DNA from: an uncultured Aureispira sp.
GTDB lineage: Bacteria > Bacteroidota > Bacteroidia > Chitinophagales > Saprospiraceae
Length of the DNA: 43,095 bases
Assembly: GCA_905480075.1 (NCBI GenBank)
Contig: CAJQOX010000095.1
Coordinates: forward strand, 1 to 43,095
Direction of reading: 5' to 3'
Position 1 is the stretch's first letter, and each line of letters begins with the position of its first letter. Of this stretch, positions 37,564 to 43,095 are shown one piece after another. Below the pieces are notes generated by a model. The model did no database searches, was not told the origin of the DNA, and was given only the letters and a program-made list of their open reading frames with translations. Made by a program: the position numbers and the translations under genes.

Positions 37564-37995
37564 TTACTTCTGAGTATTTTGAACTTTAGTTTGCCTGGCA
37601 TTTTCTGACTCAAGCTGTCGAATTTCCTGTTGATTTAATTGAAGTGCTTTTTTATATTTTACTATCAATTCTTTTTCAGAAGGGGTATTCTCATAGGTTT
37701 TTTTTATAATTTCTATAAGTCTATTTTCTTCCTCTTTAAGCTGACTGATATTTTTTTCGGGATGATCAATCTTTGTAACTTTATTATTTTTTTTGTTCTT
37801 TCCACAGGTCTTACAATCTTTATGCTCCTCTTTTTGCATTGAATTGAGCTTTTCAAGATCTATTTTTTGTGCATCAGGATAAAGTTCCTGAATTTTAGCA
37901 TCTGCTTTTTGATGTGACTCCTTTGTTTCTGCATTAGTCTGTGCTACAATGCCAAAAGGCAATAAAAGAAGGAATATAAGAATGAACTGATTCAT
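37564..37995 (-). CDS. small secreted CxxC coiled-coil protein
   Basis: A 143-residue protein with a Sec signal peptide (about 1-18, ending IVA-Q). The mature part is highly charged and mostly helical, and contains DCKTCGKNKK (about 60-69), a CxxC pair that could bind metal or form a disulfide, followed by a likely coiled coil with heptad-like ISQLKEEENRLIEIIKK and LQLNQQEIRQLESENA. I do not recognise a family. It is the first gene of the probable operon with the two giant T9SS proteins, 29 bases upstream, which hints at a role in their export, folding or anchoring (inference only). No sorting domain is seen. Confidence 0.65.
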   Translation of the reverse strand: MNQFILIFLLLLPFGIVAQTNAETKESHQKADAKIQELYPDAQKIDLEKLNSMQKEEHKDCKTCGKNKKNNKVTKIDHPEKNISQLKEEENRLIEIIKKTYENTPSEKELIVKYKKALQLNQQEIRQLESENARQTKVQNTQK

Positions 37996-38300
37996 AATTT
38001 TTTTATAAAAATGTTGATTAATTAATGTCTGAAGAAAGAAATATAATTACAATAATATAACTGTAAATTAACATATGTTTCATTTGGTAATGAATAAGAA
38101 TTATTTTTCTTTCCAATAAAAAAAGGATTCTAATTGGTTTATAATAGCATTCTTACACGAAATTAAAAACAATATGTATAAACAGAGTAATTATTTGGTT
38201 AAATTTTTACATTTGTATGATGCTTGACTTTCTTATCCTATAATTAAATAAGGAAGCCATCCCGTTTACATTCTTTTTATTTTAACCAATCGTTCTGACA
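37996..38300. other. divergent intergenic region
   Basis: About 305 AT-rich bases between the divergent CxxC protein gene and the nucleoside transporter. A TACATTTG at 38208-38215 matches the -7 consensus on the plus strand, though no well-spaced TTG precedes it. No RNA gene or small protein is evident. Confidence 0.5.
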
Positions 38301-39968
38301 ATGGAAGATATATTTAGAGGAATTTTAGGCATAACTGTATTGATCGGTATTCTGTTTTTATTAAGTTCCAATCGTAAGGCAATTGATTGGAAATTAGTTT
38401 TTATGGCGCTTGGGATGCAGATACTTTTTGGTTTGGCCGTTCTAAAAATAGATTTTGTAAGGAAAGGGTTCGACTTTGTGGGCGGTATGTTCATACTTGT
38501 ACTTGATTATACCAAAGAAGGTTCTCTGTTCATTTTTGGCGAACATCTTATGGATCCTTCCAGTGTGGGATTTGTTTTCGCTTTTCAGATTTTACCCACA
38601 ATTATATTTTTCTCTGCCCTTTCCTCCATTTTATATTATCTGGGAATATTACAACGTATAATTTATGTACTTGCTTTTGTAATGACCAAAATAATGCGAT
38701 TGTCCGGAGCAGAGAGTCTTGCAGCAGCAGCCAATGTTTTTATTGGTCAGACTGAAGCTCCCCTTATTGTCAAACCTTATCTTGATAAAATGACTAAGTC
38801 TGAGATCCTGTGTCTGATGGTAGGAGGAATGGCAACTATTGCAGGAGGTGTTCTTGCTGCTTTTATAGGATTTCTTGGAGGAGATGACCCTGTTGCCCGT
38901 CTTGAATTTGCCAGACATTTACTGACTGCTTCCATTATGTCGGCACCTGCTGCTATTCTTGCGGCAAAAATTTTATTTCCTGAAACAGAAGAAGTAAACA
39001 CCAATCTGGAAATTCCCAAAGAAAAGATTGGGAGTAATCTTCTTGAAGCTATATCCAATGGCACGACCGATGGTTTAAAATTAGCTATAAATGTAGGGGT
39101 TATGCTGATTGTCTTTATTGCTCTGGTAGCTATGCTGAATTCAATATGTACAGCTACACTCGGAAATTGGATAGGATGGACTGTTTCAGATGGTTCTCTT
39201 GCTCTATTCGGGTCTTCATTTTTGCCAGCACAGGATACGCTAGTTCTTGCTTCCTCTATACCATTACCCTACGAAGAAACTGTAAAAATAGTCCAGGAAT
39301 CCATTGTTTCTACCAGTTCAGGAATGGATAGTATTGTTTTCAATGTAATAGATCAACAAATTACCATAATGAATGATTCTATGGTTTATGATACACTTTC
39401 AAGAAGCAGTATGGATCTTCAATGGGCAGTAATTGCTCAGGAAACAATTGCAAACTCTATCGGAAATGATAGTCTAGCTGCTGTTGACGGATGGATTTTG
39501 ATGCAAAATAACGTTCCTGTAGATACACTTTCCTATGCTTCTGAGGATTTAAACAGAATATCTCTGAACATGCATGTTAATCAAATCACCGAAGGCCGTT
39601 TTACCTCCTTCAATCTGGAATATATACTGGGATTAATTATGTCTCCCTTAGCGTGGGTATTAGGAACTCCCTCTCAGGATATTTTGATAATCGGACAACT
39701 CCTGGGCAAAAAGACAATTCTTAATGAGTTTGTTGCCTATGCAGATATTCCTACAGTTTCAGCACACATTACCTATAAATCTAAAATTATAGCTACTTAC
39801 GCTCTCTGTGGGTTTGCCAACTTTGCTTCTATAGGAATTCAATTGGGCGGTATCGGAGCAATTGCACCTTCTCAGAAGTCTACATTGGCAAAATTCGGTG
39901 TCAAAGCATTAATTGGAGGAACTATTGCGTGTTTTCTTACAGCTACTATTGCCGGGATGATCGTTTAA
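38301..39968 (+). CDS. concentrative nucleoside transporter (CNT/NupC family) with large loop insert
   Basis: A 555-residue inner-membrane transporter that would import nucleosides with Na+ or H+. The CNT core shows GQTEAPLIVKPYL (substrate-site block), the GGMATIAGGVLAA re-entrant segment, MSAPAAILAAKILFPE, NGTTDGLKLAINVG, and later LEYILGLIMSPLAWVLG, the NEFVAYADI motif and the ALCGFANFASIGIQLGGIG block. These are the family's landmarks. Ordinary bacterial members are about 400-430 residues; the extra length comes from roughly residues 298-432, a polar, Ser/Asp/Thr-rich stretch between the NWIGW helix end and LEYILG, of unknown role. The gene stands alone, with its own upstream region, 160 bases before fabD. 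Confidence 0.9.
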   Translation: MEDIFRGILGITVLIGILFLLSSNRKAIDWKLVFMALGMQILFGLAVLKIDFVRKGFDFVGGMFILVLDYTKEGSLFIFGEHLMDPSSVGFVFAFQILPTIIFFSALSSILYYLGILQRIIYVLAFVMTKIMRLSGAESLAAAANVFIGQTEAPLIVKPYLDKMTKSEILCLMVGGMATIAGGVLAAFIGFLGGDDPVARLEFARHLLTASIMSAPAAILAAKILFPETEEVNTNLEIPKEKIGSNLLEAISNGTTDGLKLAINVGVMLIVFIALVAMLNSICTATLGNWIGWTVSDGSLALFGSSFLPAQDTLVLASSIPLPYEETVKIVQESIVSTSSGMDSIVFNVIDQQITIMNDSMVYDTLSRSSMDLQWAVIAQETIANSIGNDSLAAVDGWILMQNNVPVDTLSYASEDLNRISLNMHVNQITEGRFTSFNLEYILGLIMSPLAWVLGTPSQDILIIGQLLGKKTILNEFVAYADIPTVSAHITYKSKIIATYALCGFANFASIGIQLGGIGAIAPSQKSTLAKFGVKALIGGTIACFLTATIAGMIV

Positions 39969-40085
39969 TCTTTTTTATTCATTATCAATCTTTTAATTGT
40001 TTAATTCTTCTTTGATATAATGTAGTATTCTTCAATTTTAAGTTGATTTCACAATTCATTATTCACAATTAAAAACTAATTTACC

Positions 40086-40093
40086 TACCTTTG
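40086..40093 (+). promoter_or_regulatory. candidate -7 element of fabD (TACCTTTG)
   Basis: TACCTTTG matches TAnnTTTG and lies about 37 bases before the fabD ATG. No clear TTG is found 19-21 bases upstream. Confidence 0.4.
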
Positions 40094-40130
40094 CGGCGTT
40101 CAATTTTATTTATTCAACAAAATAATTTAA

Positions 40131-41009
40131 ATGAAAGCTTTTTTGTTCCCTGGTCAAGGTGCTCAGTTTGAAGGAATGGGTAAGGATTTGTATGAATCCG
40201 GTACTGTTGCTAAAGAAATGTTCGCTCAGGCCAATCAGATTTTAGGTTTTGATATCAGCAAAGTTATGTTTGAAGGTTCTGCTGAAGAATTGCGTCAGAC
40301 AAAGATTACTCAGCCTGCTATTTTTCTACACTCTGTTATTACTGCTAAAGTAAAAATGGGAGAAAATGACAAACCCGATGTCGTTGCAGGGCACTCACTT
40401 GGAGAATTTTCTGCATTAGTTGCAAATGGTGCATTGGCTTTTGAAGATGCACTAAAGCTGGTTTATCAACGGGCTTTGGCCATGCAGGCTTCTTGTGACC
40501 TTACAGAAGGTACGATGGCTGCAATCATGACATCCGATATTGATTTAGTTGAACAAACATGTGCTTCTGTAGACGCTGTTGTCGTACCTGCTAATTACAA
40601 TACACCTTCTCAATTAGTAATATCAGGCTCAATTGCTGGTATAGACGCTGCTTCTGCTGTCCTTAGCGAAAACGGTGCCCGTGTTATTCCACTTACAGTA
40701 GGAGGTGCCTTTCATTCCCCCTTAATGGAATCTGCTAAAACAAAACTGCAAGCTGCGATAGAATCAACTGATTTTAAAACACCATTCTGTCCCATATACC
40801 AAAATGTAACAGCAGAACCAACTACTGATATCGATACAATAAGAACCAACTTAATTAATCAATTAACAGGTTCGGTAAGATGGTCACAAACGATTCAAAA
40901 TATGCTGGCCAATGAGGTTGAACAATTTATTGAGGTGGGCGGAAAGGGTCGAATTTTGTTAGGTATGGTTCGAAAGATTAATCGCAAGGCACAAATGCAT
41001 ATGCTCTGA
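40131..41009 (+). CDS. fabD: malonyl-CoA:ACP transacylase FabD
   Basis: A 292-residue enzyme that loads malonate from CoA onto acyl carrier protein to start each fatty acid elongation. Motifs: LFPGQGAQFEGMG (residues 5-17), the nucleophile Ser89 in GHSLGEFSAL, and catalytic His195 in GGAFHSPLM; the ending FIEVGGKGRILLGMVRKI is typical. Length is normal for the family. The gene stands alone with a terminator after it. Confidence 0.95.
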   Translation: MKAFLFPGQGAQFEGMGKDLYESGTVAKEMFAQANQILGFDISKVMFEGSAEELRQTKITQPAIFLHSVITAKVKMGENDKPDVVAGHSLGEFSALVANGALAFEDALKLVYQRALAMQASCDLTEGTMAAIMTSDIDLVEQTCASVDAVVVPANYNTPSQLVISGSIAGIDAASAVLSENGARVIPLTVGGAFHSPLMESAKTKLQAAIESTDFKTPFCPIYQNVTAEPTTDIDTIRTNLINQLTGSVRWSQTIQNMLANEVEQFIEVGGKGRILLGMVRKINRKAQMHML

Positions 41010-41038
41010 TTTTTCTTTATTCTTTATCCTTTTAATAC

Positions 41039-41071
41039 AAAACGATTGATTGCCAGGCAATCAATCGTTTT
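41039..41071 (+). terminator. rho-independent terminator after fabD
   Basis: A 14-bp stem (41039-41052 with 41058-41071, core ACGATTGATTG) around a CCAGG loop, followed by a run of T on the plus strand. It lies between fabD and the convergent COG0523 gene. Confidence 0.88.
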
Positions 41072-41098
41072 TTTACTGTGTTTTACCGCCATAATACT

Positions 41099-42352
41099 TT
41101 AGGAATAATTCATCTCATTCAAAGGATAGGCTCTTTCTACCGGCCAACTATCGTTGTATCCTTTTTTCCATTGTTTAGACACAAGTTCAGCTTCTGTAAC
41201 TAAGCAAGCATCAAGTTGGGCAGCAATTTTTTCTTTATCCAGTTCAACTCCAATAATAACTAATTCATTATTTCGATCACCGAAGGCTGTATCCCATTTT
41301 TCGTTTAAATGTTCTTGATTATCTATGTAATCCGGATAATTTACCCGTTCTTTTTCAGGCATACTAGCCCACCATATACCGGCACTGTCAGCCCTTAAAG
41401 AACCACCTGCCTGATTCCAAATTAAAGTTTGAGCCGGTCTTGAAGCTATCCAAAAGAGCCCTTTACTTCGAATGATATTTTTAGGAAAATCATACTGAAC
41501 GTATTTCCAAAACCGTTCAGGGTCAAAGGGAAGGTTGTTTTGATATACAAAGGAACTAATCCCGTATTCTTCCGTTTCGGGTTTGTGTTCTTCTTTATTC
41601 AATTCTTCTTGCCAAGGTTCACTTTGTTCGGCAACCTCAAACGAAAATAAATCTGTATTCAGAATCTCTTTAGGTGCCACCTTACTAAAAGAGGTAGAAA
41701 TAAGCCGGGCATCAGGATTAAGTTGACGTAGGGTAGCCTTCAGGAAACCAACTTGTTCCTCTGATACTAAATCTACTTTATTTAAAATAATAACATTAGC
41801 AAATTCAACTTGATCGGTTAATAAATTGACAATAGTACGTTCGTCACCATCTAAATCGGTCAGGGCCCTGTCCTTAAGTTTTTCAGGACTACCAAAATCC
41901 TTGAAAAAATTTAAAGCATCTACTACGGTGACCATTGTGTCAATATAACTCCATTTAGAGAGATCAATTCCATTTTCTTCATCGATAAAACTAAATGTTT
42001 GTGCCACAGGAACCGGTTCACTAATGCCGGTGCTTTCAATAACTAAGTAATCAAAACGGTTTTCTTTAGCCAAACGTTCAACTTCAATCATTAAATCTTC
42101 GCGAAGGGTGCAACAAATGCAGCCGTTACTCATTTCAACGAGTTTTTCTTCCGTTCTTGATAAAACGTTTTCACTTTTTACCAAATTTGCATCAACATTC
42201 AACTCACTCATATCATTTACAATAACAGCCACTTTTAAATCTTCTTTATTGTGTAAAATATGATTGAGTAAGGTTGTTTTACCTGAGCCTAAAAACCCAC
42301 TTAATACCGTTACAGGTAGTTTCTTGTCTATTTTTATACTTTTTTTAGCCAT
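41099..42352 (-). CDS. COG0523 G3E-family GTPase (CobW-like metal chaperone)
   Basis: A 417-residue GTP-binding protein. Walker [10 protein letters not shown] is at 19-27, the metal-binding CxCC (C78-I-C80-C81) in [12 protein letters not shown], the ESTGISEP switch motif at about 106-113, and NKVD at 191-194. The C-terminal half ([18 protein letters not shown] onward) is the CobW_C domain. This group loads metals into proteins; members that sit with DUF1826 and respond to low zinc are known as zinc chaperones, and that is the likely role here (inference from neighbours). The start overlaps the end of the 63-residue gene by 19 bases, which suggests coupled translation. No histidine-rich loop is seen. 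Confidence 0.88.
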   Translation of the reverse strand: MAKKSIKIDKKLPVTVLSGFLGSGKTTLLNHILHNKEDLKVAVIVNDMSELNVDANLVKSENVLSRTEEKLVEMSNGCICCTLREDLMIEVERLAKENRFDYLVIESTGISEPVPVAQTFSFIDEENGIDLSKWSYIDTMVTVVDALNFFKDFGSPEKLKDRALTDLDGDERTIVNLLTDQVEFANVIILNKVDLVSEEQVGFLKATLRQLNPDARLISTSFSKVAPKEILNTDLFSFEVAEQSEPWQEELNKEEHKPETEEYGISSFVYQNNLPFDPERFWKYVQYDFPKNIIRSKGLFWIASRPAQTLIWNQAGGSLRADSAGIWWASMPEKERVNYPDYIDNQEHLNEKWDTAFGDRNNELVIIGVELDKEKIAAQLDACLVTEAELVSKQWKKGYNDSWPVERAYPLNEMNYS

Positions 42353-42525
42353 TGTATTATATTGTTTAAATGTTGCTGTCCGTACAGCTTAATAAATATT
42401 TGTGTTTCCTTGTTATTTTTTTGTTGATAAACTGCCAGCCGTTTCTGAGCAAATTCTTTGTTTAAAATAATCTTACAGTCTTTTTCAATACAGTCTTTCC
42501 ACGCTTCAAATGTTTGTGCTATCAT
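42334..42525 (-). CDS. small conserved protein of the COG0523 cluster, 63 aa
   Basis: A 63-residue protein, helical and charged, with two Cys close together (DCIEKDC, residues 11-17). I know no function. It starts 9 bases after the DUF1826 gene and its last 19 bases overlap the COG0523 start, so the three genes are tightly linked. The two Cys and the neighbours hint at metal binding or delivery, which is inference. Confidence 0.7.
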   Translation of the reverse strand: MIAQTFEAWKDCIEKDCKIILNKEFAQKRLAVYQQKNNKETQIFIKLYGQQHLNNIIQWLKKV

Positions 42526-42534
42526 AATTTGTTT

Positions 42535-43023
42535 TTATTGTTCCATATCAATTCTTAGTAAAAGCCTTTTTTGCCCTTGTGTTTGAATAGGCGGGCTACG
42601 ATGAATAATAGCTTTTGCATTAGGATACATCCCACCTTTCAACACTAAGACATCTCCGGTGTTTGCCTGTTGAATCAAGTCTGAATTTTTGACGATGCTG
42701 TCATTGTCCTTTCCCGAATAATGTGCCATTCGATCGGCCCCTTTTTCAGGAAGCCATAGTGTAGCAGGCCCCTTGTAGGTGCACAACAATCTTAAATAAT
42801 TAAAATCGGTATGAAAGCGTTGACACATATCCGTTTCAATGACTGCCAATAAAACACGAAAAGATGATGCTTTACTGATTTCTTGAAAGCGGTGTAATAA
42901 ATCAGAGAAATCCTTGATTAAGAAGCCTTGTGGGAGTCCTAAACTATCTATGTTAATCTGTTTATACTTTATATCAATGTAAGATGTTCTATTGAGGGTA
43001 CTGACAGTAGTGCAAAGAAAATA
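42535..43023 (-). CDS. DUF1826-like protein, 5' end disrupted or missing
   Basis: The frame ends at 42535 and is open back to a stop at 43024-43026, but between 43023 and 42849 it has no ATG, GTG or TTG; the only start-like codon is TTG at 42849, inside a conserved region. Visible motifs are CQRFHTDFNYLRLLCTYKGPATLW and GDVLVLKGG...AIIHRSPP, as in DUF1826, a family often beside COG0523 zinc GTPases. Upstream residues LLHRFQEISKASSFRVLLAVIETDM continue the same family pattern, so 42849 is not the true start. The missing N-terminus may lie in another frame (43079-42969 reads DIYRNQTGHLPEAQFDIFF), which implies a frameshift or error near 42990-43026. Confidence 0.65.
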   Translation of the reverse strand, partial: YFLCTTVSTLNRTSYIDIKYKQINIDSLGLPQGFLIKDFSDLLHRFQEISKASSFRVLLAVIETDMCQRFHTDFNYLRLLCTYKGPATLWLPEKGADRMAHYSGKDNDSIVKNSDLIQQANTGDVLVLKGGMYPNAKAIIHRSPPIQTQGQKRLLLRIDMEQ

Positions 43024-43095
43024 TCAAACTGAGCCTCAGGAAGATGCCCGGTTTGATTCCTGTAAATATCGTAGATTAATCAGGTGAAAGCGTTA

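Overview
The window is chromosomal DNA of a low-GC member of the Bacteroidota. Evidence: three proteins end in type A sorting domains of the type IX secretion system (T9SS), and two giant proteins end in gliding-motility-type (type B) sorting domains. SprB-like repeats are present, starts have no Shine-Dalgarno-like sequences, and several upstream regions carry the Bacteroidota -7 motif TAnnTTTG. Genus cannot be fixed from sequence alone; a free-living Flavobacteriales- or Chitinophagales-like organism is my inference. I saw no tRNA, rRNA, CRISPR array, insertion sequence or prophage.

Layout. 0-5.4 kb (mostly +): a VTT-domain membrane protein, a small hypothetical, a hypothetical with a TPR-like C-terminus, secG, an ABC exporter and rsmI, closed by a strong hairpin. 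5.5-9 kb (-): an Omp28/thioredoxin-like T9SS cargo and prfB, which needs a programmed +1 frameshift. 9-13.7 kb (+): prmC (the methylase that acts on release factors), a T9SS-exported M14 carboxypeptidase, a lipoprotein MsrA and a small lipoprotein. 13.8-19 kb (-): a DUF4265 protein and a 1587-residue adhesin-like T9SS cargo. 19.5-23 kb (+): a 630-residue leucine-rich-repeat protein and a secreted protein with a phage-tail-collar-like C-terminus. 23-25.6 kb (-): yraN, a homologue of vitamin K-dependent gamma-carboxylase (HTTM) and a TPR lipoprotein, arranged as an operon. 25.7-28 kb (+): phosphoglucose/phosphomannose isomerase, lipB interrupted by an in-frame TGA, and a hypothetical. 28.8-29.3 kb: an Lrp/AsnC regulator. 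29.4-38 kb (-): a small CxxC secreted protein followed by two tandem paralogous giant T9SS type B proteins (1208 and 1474 residues). 38.3-41 kb (+): a CNT nucleoside transporter with a large extra loop, and fabD. 41-43 kb (-): a DUF1826 / 63-residue protein / COG0523 GTPase cluster that looks like a zinc-homeostasis operon, with an apparently disrupted 5' end.

How the genes fit together. Housekeeping genes (secG, rsmI, prfB, prmC, pgi/pmi, lipB, fabD, yraN) are interleaved with a large cell-surface programme. The surface proteins would leave the cytoplasm by Sec and, where a C-terminal sorting domain is present, cross the outer membrane by T9SS. The most notable items are the tandem giant-protein pair that differs by insertion of a whole domain, the gamma-carboxylase-like protein that keeps two key residues of the human enzyme, the interrupted lipB, the conserved RF2 recoding site and the enlarged nucleoside transporter.
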